A stretch of DNA of 64,000 nucleotides, taken from the NCBI GenBank assembly GCA_902363515.1, contig CABJAN010000006.1, positions 1 through 64,000 of the forward strand. The letters are read 5' to 3'. This stretch comes from Bacillota bacterium. GTDB lineage: Bacteria > Bacillota > Clostridia > Lachnospirales > Lachnospiraceae. The stretch's first letter is position 1, and each line of letters opens with the position of its first letter. Below are positions 35,473 through 43,239 of this stretch, piece by piece. The notes under the pieces were generated by a model. It had not been told where the DNA came from, did not search any database, and saw nothing but the letters and a program-made list of their open reading frames with translations. The position numbers were made by a program, and so were the translations under genes.

Positions 35473-35501
35473 TTGATTTCTGGCATTAAATGGTGTAAAC
35501 T
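35473..35501 (+). promoter_or_regulatory. Promoter of the second polysaccharide cluster
   Basis: TTGATT (35473-35478), a 17-base spacer and TAAACT (35496-35501). Transcription would begin near 35508, downstream of the in-frame ATG at 35504. This supports the TTG at 35543 as the true start of the first gene. Confidence 0.55.
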
Positions 35502-35542
35502 AAATGAAAAATGTGAATCCAAATAGTCTATGGAGGTGCGTC

Positions 35543-36319
35543 TTGTCAACGTATATAGAAAATTTTAAAAGATTCAGGCCACTGCTTAATGAGTTGGTGT
35601 CAAGGGATATTAAAATAAAATACAGAAGATCCATTATGGGTGTTTTGTGGACCTTATTAAATCCTTTGCTGATGATGATTGTATTATCTATTGTATTTTC
35701 AAATCTGTTTAAGTTCGACATTGAAAATTTTCCACTTTATCTTTTAAGCGGACAGGTTATTTTTAACTTTTATTCAGATTCTACCAATAATGCCATGGGT
35801 GCTATTATTTTTAATGCTCCCTTGATAAAAAAAGTGTATGTACCTAAATATCTTTTTGTAGTATCAAGAGTTGTGTCCAGTTTTATCAATCTTATGGCTG
35901 CCTTTACTGCCCTGTTGTTTGTGATGGTAGCTACAAGGGCAGAGCTTCACTGGACCGCACTGTTATCTTTTATTCCACTGGCGCTTCTGGTGATGTTTTC
36001 TCTGGGAGTTTCATTGTTTCTTTCTGCGGTAGTGGTAAAGTTCCGGGATATTATGCATTTTTATTCTGTGTTTATTACAGCGTTAATGTATCTGACACCT
36101 GTTATTTATCCCATGTCTATTTTGCCTCAGTGGATGAAATATGTGGTATTGGCAAATCCTATTACCAATTATCTGATTATGTTCCGGGATACCATGCTGA
36201 ACAATAGTATTCCGGGGGGGATGAATCTGCTGATTGGAGGCATAGAAGCAATCCTGGCAATGGTGATAGGACTGATTGTTTTTTATAAAAAACAGGATGA
36301 TTTTATTTTAAACTTATAG
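35543..36319 (+). CDS. ABC-2 polysaccharide exporter permease (Wzm/TagG-like)
   Basis: Membrane subunit of a polysaccharide or teichoic-acid type ABC exporter, 258 residues with six hydrophobic segments. ABC-2 hallmarks are the amphipathic IKIKYRRSIMGVLWTLLNPL at the N-terminus and MYLTPVIYPMSILPQW followed by ANPITNYLIMFRD near the C-terminus. An ATG at 35504 is in frame but has no ribosome site. GGAGGTG lies six to seven bases before TTG 35543, and the predicted promoter also fits only that start. The ATPase gene follows 13 bases after the stop. The pair would export a finished glycan made by the downstream transferases. Confidence 0.9.
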   Translation: MSTYIENFKRFRPLLNELVSRDIKIKYRRSIMGVLWTLLNPLLMMIVLSIVFSNLFKFDIENFPLYLLSGQVIFNFYSDSTNNAMGAIIFNAPLIKKVYVPKYLFVVSRVVSSFINLMAAFTALLFVMVATRAELHWTALLSFIPLALLVMFSLGVSLFLSAVVVKFRDIMHFYSVFITALMYLTPVIYPMSILPQWMKYVVLANPITNYLIMFRDTMLNNSIPGGMNLLIGGIEAILAMVIGLIVFYKKQDDFILNL

Positions 36320-36332
36320 GGGAGAATGTGCC

Positions 36333-37067
36333 ATGGAGAATAAGCCGATTGTGGAAGTCCAGCAGGTTTCCATGAAATTTAATCTGGCATCAGAAAAATT
36401 TGATAGTTTTAAAGAATACTTTATTAAGACGTTGAAGAAACAGATATCCTACAATGAATTTTGGGCGCTGAATGATATCTCTTTTTCTCTGGAAAAAGGA
36501 GATTCCTTAGGTCTTATTGGACTGAACGGAAGCGGGAAAAGTACCATGCTGAAAATTATTGCAGGTGTTTTGAAGCCAACAAAAGGAAGTGTGATTGTTC
36601 GGGGAAATGTAGCTCCGCTGATTGAACTGGGAGCAGGATTTGACTATGACCTGACAGCAGGAGAGAATATTTACCTGAACGGTGCGATTCTGGGATATTC
36701 CAAGGAACAGATGAATGAGTATTATGATGACATTGTAGAATTTTCAGAATTAAAGGATTTCATGAATATTCCTGTGAAGAATTTTTCCTCCGGTATGATT
36801 TCCAGATTAGCCTTTGCAATTGCCACCATTGGACAGCCGGATATTCTGATTGTGGATGAAGTGCTGTCTGTAGGTGATTTTCATTTCCAGACAAAGTGTG
36901 AGGCAAGGATTCGAAAAATGAAGGAAGCCGGAACTACCATTTTGTTTGTGTCTCACAGTATTGACCAGGTTCAGAGCTTGTGTTCCAAGGTGGTCTGGCT
37001 GGAAAAGGGCAGACTGAAAATGATGGGAGATGCTATGGAAGTAGGAGAAATTTACAGACAATCATAA
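36333..37067 (+). CDS. ABC polysaccharide exporter ATPase (Wzt/TagH-like)
   Basis: ATPase partner of the preceding permease, 244 residues. Walker A is GLNGSGKSTM (residues about 66-75), the signature is FSSGMISRLAFA in place of LSGGQ, and Walker B is ILIVDEVLSVGD. These variants are typical of the polysaccharide-export ABC class. An early KEYFIKTLKKQISYNEFWAL segment also matches the class. The protein ends right after the ATPase core, so it lacks the carbohydrate-binding C-terminal domain seen in some Wzt proteins that recognise a capped chain end. That suggests export independent of a terminal cap. Confidence 0.93.
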   Translation: MENKPIVEVQQVSMKFNLASEKFDSFKEYFIKTLKKQISYNEFWALNDISFSLEKGDSLGLIGLNGSGKSTMLKIIAGVLKPTKGSVIVRGNVAPLIELGAGFDYDLTAGENIYLNGAILGYSKEQMNEYYDDIVEFSELKDFMNIPVKNFSSGMISRLAFAIATIGQPDILIVDEVLSVGDFHFQTKCEARIRKMKEAGTTILFVSHSIDQVQSLCSKVVWLEKGRLKMMGDAMEVGEIYRQS

Positions 37068-37080
37068 GTAGGTGGAAAAT

Positions 37081-37689
37081 ATGAAAAAAAGAATGAAGAG
37101 TATTCTGGGAATAATATTGCTGATTGTGTTTGCTTTTTTCTACGCACACATAGCAAAGGTTCATAACATTTATAATAAGGAAATAGACCCCTCTGCGTAT
37201 TCTAATACAGGAGTTTTAACCCAGTTAGGTGTGCAGCAGGAGTTTGTATGCGAAGAAGAGCATCTGGATGGCATCCGGATTAAAAGTACGGTTTTTAACT
37301 CCGCAGAGAATACGAAGTTACAGTATCATTTAAAAAATCTTTCTACAGGAGTGGTGGTTGCCTCAGGAGAGGTGGAAGGAAAAGAAATTAAAAACAGCAA
37401 GTTTTTTGAGTTCTCTTTTGACCGTGTAGAAAATTGTAAAGAAGTACCTTTTGAATTTTCAGTATATACCAATGTACCCCTTGGGGAAACTTCCGGAGCG
37501 GGATTTTCCTATGAGCAGGTAAAGGAAGAGAATACCTCTTTGACTGTAGCAGGGGAAAAGGTAGAAAACGGAACATTGATTTTAAAAACAGTTACCCATC
37601 GTTTTGATGTGGAAACCTTCTGTGTTTTTTTGATATTTACACTGTATGTAATTTTGTTTATGAGATTTTTGTATAATCTTTTCAAGTAA
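37081..37689 (+). CDS. Bitopic protein with extracytoplasmic beta domain
   Basis: A 202-residue protein of unknown function. An N-terminal helix (about residues 6-23) and a C-terminal helix (about 178-198) bracket a beta-rich extracytoplasmic domain. The pattern FVCEEEHLDGIRIKSTVF ... YHLKNLSTGVVVASGEVEG ... FEFSFDRVENCKEVPFEFSV resembles the outer domain of the DUF2142 protein at 10535-12529. Both may be lectin-like folds that hold a glycan. GTG 37072 is in frame, but AGGTGG suits ATG 37081. It sits between the exporter ATPase and the transferases, so it may help export or assembly. Confidence 0.7.
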   Translation: MKKRMKSILGIILLIVFAFFYAHIAKVHNIYNKEIDPSAYSNTGVLTQLGVQQEFVCEEEHLDGIRIKSTVFNSAENTKLQYHLKNLSTGVVVASGEVEGKEIKNSKFFEFSFDRVENCKEVPFEFSVYTNVPLGETSGAGFSYEQVKEENTSLTVAGEKVENGTLILKTVTHRFDVETFCVFLIFTLYVILFMRFLYNLFK

Positions 37690-37727
37690 GAGAACTACAG
37701 AGTGGAATATGGCAGAAAGGAAATCGT

Positions 37728-39476
37728 GTGGAAAATATGAAACGTATCATGCAAAAAGCGAAAAATGCAGTTCAGATTTACAGGGATTATGGAACTGGAT
37801 CTTTTATCAAAAGACTGGAAAATAAACGTTACCATAAGAGACCTGGAATAAAAACTGTACAGGCAGCTCATATAGTTCCAGAAGAGGAACTGGAGGCACA
37901 GAGAAAAAGAAAGTTTGAAAATAGTATAAAGTTTAGTATTATTACACCTCTTTATAATACGCCCAGAAACTTTCTGATTGAACTTTTAGATTCTATGGAA
38001 AAGCAGACCTATGGAAACTGGGAATTGTGTCTGGCAGATGGCAGTGACAAAGAACATGAGTATGTAGGAAAAATCTGTCAAAAGAGAGCAGAGCAGGATT
38101 CAAGGATTGTATATTATTCTTTGCCGGAAAACAAGGGGATTTCTGAAAATACCAATGCATGTATTCAACTTGCAACGGGAGAATATTTTGGATTGCTGGA
38201 TCATGATGATTTGCTTCATCCAAGCGCTTTATATGAGGTTATGAACGCAATAGAAGAAACCGGAGCAGAATTCTTATATACAGATGAGGTGAAATTTTCG
38301 GGGAAAATTGAAGAAATTCAAGATCCTCTGATGTTTAATCTGAAACCAGGATTTGGAAAGGATGATCTGCGTTCCCACAATTATATTTGTCACTTTACAG
38401 TATTTCATAAGAGACTGCTGGAGGGTGAACAGGAATTTTACCGTAAGGAATGTGATGGAAGCCAGGATCATGATATGGTTCTGCGTTTGACCGAAAAAAC
38501 TACCAGGATTACACATATTCCAAAGGTTTTGTATTACTGGCGGGTTCATGATAATTCTGTGTCAAAGGATTTAGGAACAAAACTCTATGCAGTAGATTCT
38601 GCCATCCGGGCTATTGATCAACAGCTTATAAGGACAGGGGAGAATGGCAAAGCAGCCAGCAACCTGCCTTTTCAGACGATTTATCGAATTACCTATGAAC
38701 TGAAAGAAGAATTTAAGGTATCTTTGATTTTGCATGGAACAGAGAACCTGGAAGAACTGGAAGCATGTATCAGAAATTTAGAAGAAAACACAGACTATAA
38801 AAATCTGGAACTGCTTTATTTTGCAGAGAAGGATTTAGAAATCAGCCTTCGGGACGGAATCAGTCTTCACAGGATTTCTTTGGATAAAGAAAAAAGTAAA
38901 GCCTGGAACTGGAATCAGGCGGTGAAAGAAGCACAAGGGGAAATACTGCTGCTTTTTGACACTAGATGCAGGCCGATAGAAAAAAACTGGATAAAAGAAA
39001 TGCTGATGTTCAGTCAAAGAGAGGATGTATGTGCAGTTGGTCCTAAAATGTATTACAAAGATGACAGAATTGCATATGCGGGAATTGCATTAGATAGAGA
39101 AACGAAAACAGGATTGCGGCTTTTGTGTGAGCATGATACCAGAGCAGATATTGGCTATGAAGCTTTGCTTTGCCATGTGAGAGAGACAACGGGGGTTTCA
39201 GCAGCATGCATGATGTTTTCAAAGAAAGTATGGAGAGAGCTTCAGGGGTTTGCAAATGCTTGTAAAGGTTATGAGGATATGGACTTTTGTTTAAGAGGAA
39301 TGGAAAAAGGGAAGAACAATGTTTGGACATGTTTTGCCCAGATTCGTTTTATCGGACAAGAACTCATGGAGGAGAAGAAAGAAGAAGAGAGAAACCGGTT
39401 TATAACTGTTTGGAGTCAGCAGTTTGACCAAGAACAATGTTATCATCCACTGTGGAAGATATTGCGGATAGTATAG
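37728..39476 (+). CDS. Two-domain GT2 glycosyltransferase, second domain degenerate
   Basis: A 582-residue protein with two GT2-like domains. Domain 1 (residues about 65-285) is intact: ITPLYNTPRNFLIELLDSME, GISENTNACIQLATGEYFG and LLDHDDLLHPSAL with the DHDD metal site. Domain 2 (about 325-560) aligns with the second domain of the paralogue at 43240-45075, but where the paralogue has FLNNDTEI this one reads LLFDTRCRPI, and the entry motif is VSLILHGTEN rather than VSIIIPNKD. Domain 2 has therefore probably lost catalysis and may only bind sugar or a partner. The start is GTG 37728 with AAAGG upstream; ATG 37737 is possible. Confidence 0.85.
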   Translation: MENMKRIMQKAKNAVQIYRDYGTGSFIKRLENKRYHKRPGIKTVQAAHIVPEEELEAQRKRKFENSIKFSIITPLYNTPRNFLIELLDSMEKQTYGNWELCLADGSDKEHEYVGKICQKRAEQDSRIVYYSLPENKGISENTNACIQLATGEYFGLLDHDDLLHPSALYEVMNAIEETGAEFLYTDEVKFSGKIEEIQDPLMFNLKPGFGKDDLRSHNYICHFTVFHKRLLEGEQEFYRKECDGSQDHDMVLRLTEKTTRITHIPKVLYYWRVHDNSVSKDLGTKLYAVDSAIRAIDQQLIRTGENGKAASNLPFQTIYRITYELKEEFKVSLILHGTENLEELEACIRNLEENTDYKNLELLYFAEKDLEISLRDGISLHRISLDKEKSKAWNWNQAVKEAQGEILLLFDTRCRPIEKNWIKEMLMFSQREDVCAVGPKMYYKDDRIAYAGIALDRETKTGLRLLCEHDTRADIGYEALLCHVRETTGVSAACMMFSKKVWRELQGFANACKGYEDMDFCLRGMEKGKNNVWTCFAQIRFIGQELMEEKKEEERNRFITVWSQQFDQEQCYHPLWKILRIV

Positions 39477-39486
39477 GAGGTAATCA

Positions 39487-41694
39487 ATGGAAGGAATAGG
39501 TTCTCTTGGAAGAAAAACTTTAAAAGCATTGAAAGAGGAAGGCGTTACAGGTGTTGCCAGAAAAACAGTAAGTTATATTCATACAGCAAAAATCAGAAAA
39601 CAGCAGTTGAAATATATAGGAAAAATTTATAAAGACGTGTTATTTATTAATGGCTGTGATTATAACACACTGCCCCATCCGCCACGCTACAGGGTACAGC
39701 ATCAGATGGAGCAGCTTAAGGCAAACAATATTGACTGTGATGAAAACTTTTATTTGCATCTGAGTATAGAGCAGGTGAGAAATTACAGAGCTTTTGTGAT
39801 TTTCAGATGTCCTTATACAGAAGAACTGGGAGAATTTATACGACTGGCCAAAGAATTGAATAAAACAGTCATTTATGATATTGATGACTTGGTTATTGAT
39901 ACAAAATATACGGACACCATTAAATATCTGGATACCATGTCACCAGAAGAACGAAAAGGATATGACGAAGGTGTCCGCAATATGCAAAAGGTACTGAAAA
40001 TGTGTGACGCTGCCATTACAACAACAGAAGGTATGGCAGAAGAATTAAAACATTATGTACCAAAGGTTTTTATTAACCGAAATACTGCATCTGAGGAAAT
40101 GCTCAAGCTTTCAGAAGAGGCTTATGAAAAAGCGGTAGCTGAGAAAAAAGCGGAAGGCAGAAAAACAGTAAAATTAGGGTATTTCAGTGGAAGTATTACC
40201 CACAACGATGATTTTATTTTAATCCAGCCTGCAGTTGCAAAAATCATGGAAAAATACCCACAAACGGAACTTCATATTGCCGGAATCCTGGATATTCCTA
40301 AGGAATTTGAAGCTTTTAAAGAGAGGGTAATTGCCCATCCTTTTGCTGACTGGAAGAAACTTCCTGAAATGATTGCATCTATGGACATTAATCTGGCTCC
40401 ATTAGAAGAGAGTATTTTTAATGAAGCAAAATCAGAGAATAAATGGGTGGAGGCAGCATTAGTCCGTGTACCGACGATTGCAAGCAATCTGGGCGCTTTT
40501 AAAAGGATGATTGAGCATAATAAAACAGGAATTCTGGCAAATACCTGTGAGGAATGGTACGAAGGCCTGGAAGCTCTGATAGTAGATACGCAGAAAAGAG
40601 AGTGTATTGCCAAAGCAGCCTATGATTACTGCAAAGTGCATTGTGTAACATTGTATACAGGATTCCCTCTTATGAAATTTATTAAGAGTATGTATGTTCC
40701 CAATATTGCAATGGTATTGCCTGCTTTAAATATCAGCGGCGGTATTATGGTGGCTTTTGAGCATTGCAAGGTGCTTCGGGAACATGGATATGATGTTACT
40801 ATTATTAATGATGATATTGATGACAGTACCTGGTGTGAATTTCAGGGAATTAAATTCCCGGTATTGCCAAGCAGGGAAAGCATTATTTGTGGACACTTTG
40901 ATAAGGCAGTTGCAACTATGTGGTCCACAGTAAAATTCTTGGAGGGATATTCTAATATCGGACAGCGATATTATCTGGTACAGAATTTTGAAACCAATTT
41001 TTATGAACCGATGGATCCTTTGCGACTTGAAGCAAACCAGAAATATTCGCCCAAAGTGGATGTGCAGTTTTTGACTATTTCCAAGTGGTGTGAAAAATGG
41101 CTGAAAGAGGATTATGAACAGGAAGCCAGATATTTGCCAAATGGAATCCATACAGAAAACTATCAACCTGTAAAGAGGGATTTTTCAGGAAAAATCAGAA
41201 TTCTTATTGAAGGAGACTGCGGCGTTTATTATAAAAATGTAGATGAAAGCTTTCGTATTACCAACCAACTGGATCACAGCAAATATGAAATCTGGTATAT
41301 GTCCTATAATGCAGAGCCTAAGGAATGGTATCATGTGGATAAATTTCTTCATAAGATACCGTTTAGTGAAGTAGCAGAGATATACCGTCAGTGCCATATT
41401 CTGCTAAAAACCAGCTTTCTGGAAAGCTTTTCCTATCCGCCATTGGAAATGATGGCAACGGGAGGTTATGCAGTAGTTGTGCCAAATGATGGAAATCAGG
41501 AATACCTGGTTGACGGGAAAAACTGTCTGCTCTATCCATGTGGAGACCTGGAAGCAGGGCTTGCTGCAATCCAAAGAATCAGTACAGATCCGGTATTGAG
41601 AGAAACCTTATATCAGGGAGGTTTGGAAACAGCGGGAGTTCGCGACTGGAAGAGTCTGGAGCAGGATATTTTGAAATTTTATGACTGCGAATAG
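39487..41694 (+). CDS. Large GT-B glycosyltransferase, WsaF-like C-terminal module
   Basis: A 735-residue protein with two GT-B-like modules. The N-terminal module (about 45-400) has YIGKIYKDVLFINGCDYNTL, VIYDIDDLVIDTKYTD and LGYFSGSITHNDDF with NLAPLEESIFNEAKSENKW. The C-terminal module (about 400-735) begins IAMVLPALNISGGIMVAFEH and has YYLVQNFETNFYEP and FLESFSYPPLEMMATGG, which recall the WsaF rhamnosyltransferase of S-layer glycan synthesis and GT4 enzymes in general. It probably adds two linkages. AGGAGG fixes the start. A long terminator hairpin follows, which ends this transcript before the convergent dacF. Confidence 0.85.
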   Translation: MEGIGSLGRKTLKALKEEGVTGVARKTVSYIHTAKIRKQQLKYIGKIYKDVLFINGCDYNTLPHPPRYRVQHQMEQLKANNIDCDENFYLHLSIEQVRNYRAFVIFRCPYTEELGEFIRLAKELNKTVIYDIDDLVIDTKYTDTIKYLDTMSPEERKGYDEGVRNMQKVLKMCDAAITTTEGMAEELKHYVPKVFINRNTASEEMLKLSEEAYEKAVAEKKAEGRKTVKLGYFSGSITHNDDFILIQPAVAKIMEKYPQTELHIAGILDIPKEFEAFKERVIAHPFADWKKLPEMIASMDINLAPLEESIFNEAKSENKWVEAALVRVPTIASNLGAFKRMIEHNKTGILANTCEEWYEGLEALIVDTQKRECIAKAAYDYCKVHCVTLYTGFPLMKFIKSMYVPNIAMVLPALNISGGIMVAFEHCKVLREHGYDVTIINDDIDDSTWCEFQGIKFPVLPSRESIICGHFDKAVATMWSTVKFLEGYSNIGQRYYLVQNFETNFYEPMDPLRLEANQKYSPKVDVQFLTISKWCEKWLKEDYEQEARYLPNGIHTENYQPVKRDFSGKIRILIEGDCGVYYKNVDESFRITNQLDHSKYEIWYMSYNAEPKEWYHVDKFLHKIPFSEVAEIYRQCHILLKTSFLESFSYPPLEMMATGGYAVVVPNDGNQEYLVDGKNCLLYPCGDLEAGLAAIQRISTDPVLRETLYQGGLETAGVRDWKSLEQDILKFYDCE

Positions 41695-41714
41695 AAAAGC
41701 TATCCACTAGACGC

Positions 41715-41823
41715 AAATGCAGCACCTTCATACCGTTCACGCTCTGTCTGTGTTCGCCTTGAGTGAAGTCTCAAAGCGTACCAGACAGATTTGATGAAAC
41801 GGTGTGAAGGTGCTGCATTTTTT
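41715..41823 (+). terminator. Long nested terminator hairpin between convergent genes
   Basis: Arms 41715-41739 and 41795-41820 (AAATGCAGCACCTTCA with TGAAGGTGCTGCATTT) form a near-perfect stem that runs into six Ts. Inside, TCTGTCTG (41743-41750) pairs with CAGACAGA (41782-41789), and a third stem of the CGC-TTGAG type lies within that. The total of about 109 bases is far longer than a normal terminator, because a repeated core occupies the loop. Confidence 0.88.
41743..41789 (-). repeat. Dispersed core repeat, copy 1
   Basis: Read on the minus strand, this segment contains GTACGCTTTGAG, a short loop, then CTCAA-GCGAAC, flanked by an 8-bp inverted repeat. The same GTACGCTTTGAG core and the trailing CTCAA...GAAC...CAG occur at 51632-51671 on the plus strand. 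Both copies lie in the loop of a terminator whose outer arms differ, so the core, not the arms, is the shared unit. It looks like a small REP-like element. Confidence 0.7.
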
Positions 41824-41835
41824 GTTTTGCTATTT

Positions 41836-43083
41836 TCAGTTCACTTTTCTTTTTTTCTTCTTTTTTGGCTTTTTAGAATCCAACACTGCCTTTACAATCA
41901 CCACAATTAGAATCACAACCAGCACAGCCAGAATCACCATCATCACTGGGAAGATAATAGGAGAACCGATCTGAATTTCGGATACTCCTGTTTTTACCAG
42001 AGACATATCTGAGGTGGTTCTGGTTTTTACTTCCATGGGAAGAGAGGCATAAACCTTCAGGATTTCACTTCCCTGATAGGAATAGGTTCTGGTACGAAGA
42101 TCAGGGCTGTCCTCTTCCTTGATTGCAAGACTGCCAGGAGAGACATCTTTTGGCAGCACTGCATATCCTGCCGGATTCTCTTCATCCATCCAGTACACAG
42201 GCTCCATATGAAAATTATTAAAACCATAGTCAAAAAGCGCTGTGGTGTCTGTGAAGCGGTCTTTTCCCTCAGAACGCATGACAACACAAATCAGAGTCAT
42301 ATTGTCCCGTCTGGCGGCTGTAACCAGGGTGTTTCTGGCAGCTTCTGTGTGGCCTGTCTTTCCGGCAAGAACGCCTTCATAATGGGAATCCCCCTCTGCG
42401 ATAAGAGCATTGGTATTAGACAGGTTTCTGGCAGAAGCGGTCATGTTAGTAGGCGGAATGGTATAAGCAGAAGCACCGGAAATCTTACAGAAATCCTCAT
42501 TTGCTACTGCGGCAGCCAGAATTTTTGCCAAATCATGGGCAGTGGTATAGTGATTCGGATCAGGAAGGCCATTGGCATTCACAAAATGGGTGTTTTCGCA
42601 TCCCAGTTCTGCGGCACGTTCATTCATCATGGCTGTAAAATTACTTACAGAACCAGCTACCCGGACAGCCATCTGGGTACAGACTTCATTGGCAGAAGCA
42701 AGCATAATGGCATAGAGACATTGTTCTACCGTAAGCTGTTCTCCAACCTTGGCATCAATGGTAGAGTTGCCTGGTTCTAAATCCGGTGTAATTACATCTG
42801 TAAAGGTAATTACTTCACTTAAATCCTCAATATTTTCCAAAATCAGTAAGGCGGTCATAACCTTGGTAGTGCTGGCAGGATAACGGACTTCATCCATGCC
42901 TTTGTCAAAAAGCACTTGTCCGGTAGCAGCTTCCATTAAAATTCCCGTTTCATTGGAAATCTCCGGAGCCTGTGGCCAGCTTTTTGGAAAGGTTTTTGCA
43001 GACACCGAAATGGGAGTCTGTAAGAGTAATAGAAGCGCCAGAAAAGGGCACAATAGTTTTAAAATAGGGTGTTTCTGTTTCAA
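41836..43083 (-). CDS. dacF: D-alanyl-D-alanine carboxypeptidase (DacF/PBP5 type)
   Basis: A low-molecular-weight penicillin-binding protein, 415 residues, that trims the terminal D-Ala from peptidoglycan stem peptides. It has a signal peptide (residues 1-29, ending SVSA), the SxxK box PASTTK (Ser71-Lys74), SAN in MLASANEV and KTG in AGKTGHT. A C-terminal membrane anchor (IIFPVMMVILAVLVVILIVV) and a Lys-rich tail follow. An upstream in-frame ATG at 43125 gives a non-signal-like N-terminus. AAGGAG before TTG 43083 gives a classic signal peptide, so I use TTG. In Bacillus DacF is a sporulation gene; the role here is not shown. It reads against its neighbours. Confidence 0.93.
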   Translation of the reverse strand: MKQKHPILKLLCPFLALLLLLQTPISVSAKTFPKSWPQAPEISNETGILMEAATGQVLFDKGMDEVRYPASTTKVMTALLILENIEDLSEVITFTDVITPDLEPGNSTIDAKVGEQLTVEQCLYAIMLASANEVCTQMAVRVAGSVSNFTAMMNERAAELGCENTHFVNANGLPDPNHYTTAHDLAKILAAAVANEDFCKISGASAYTIPPTNMTASARNLSNTNALIAEGDSHYEGVLAGKTGHTEAARNTLVTAARRDNMTLICVVMRSEGKDRFTDTTALFDYGFNNFHMEPVYWMDEENPAGYAVLPKDVSPGSLAIKEEDSPDLRTRTYSYQGSEILKVYASLPMEVKTRTTSDMSLVKTGVSEIQIGSPIIFPVMMVILAVLVVILIVVIVKAVLDSKKPKKKKKRKVN

Positions 43084-43113
43084 TAGTTTATCTCCTTTCA
43101 TGCAGATAATTCC

Positions 43114-43142
43114 AGTATAACACATTAAAGGTTTTCTTTAAA
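43114..43142 (-). promoter_or_regulatory. dacF promoter
   Basis: On the minus strand TTTAAA, a 17-base spacer and TATACT preceded by TGT (extended -10). It overlaps the plus-strand promoter region of the neighbouring glycosyltransferase, so the two units may compete. Confidence 0.6.
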
Positions 43143-43160
43143 CAAAAAATATGGTAAAAT
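43132..43160 (+). promoter_or_regulatory. Promoter of the GT2 gene, divergent to dacF
   Basis: TAAAAT (43155-43160) preceded by TGG forms an extended -10; the -35 (TTTTCT) is poor. It overlaps the dacF -35 region on the other strand. A palindrome CTGCGTGTACGCAG follows at 43176-43189. Confidence 0.45.
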
Positions 43161-43239
43161 GAGCCTTGCAGAGCCCTGCGTGTACGCAGAGATAAAAGGA
43201 TGCAAGAACAAATTGGAAAGTTAAGGCAGGTGTATAGAA

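Noticed and set aside
43176..43189. Palindrome CTGCGTGTACGCAG as a terminator or IS end
   Set aside because: The loop is too short for a hairpin, no T run follows, and no matching end was found. It may be an operator, but there is no support.
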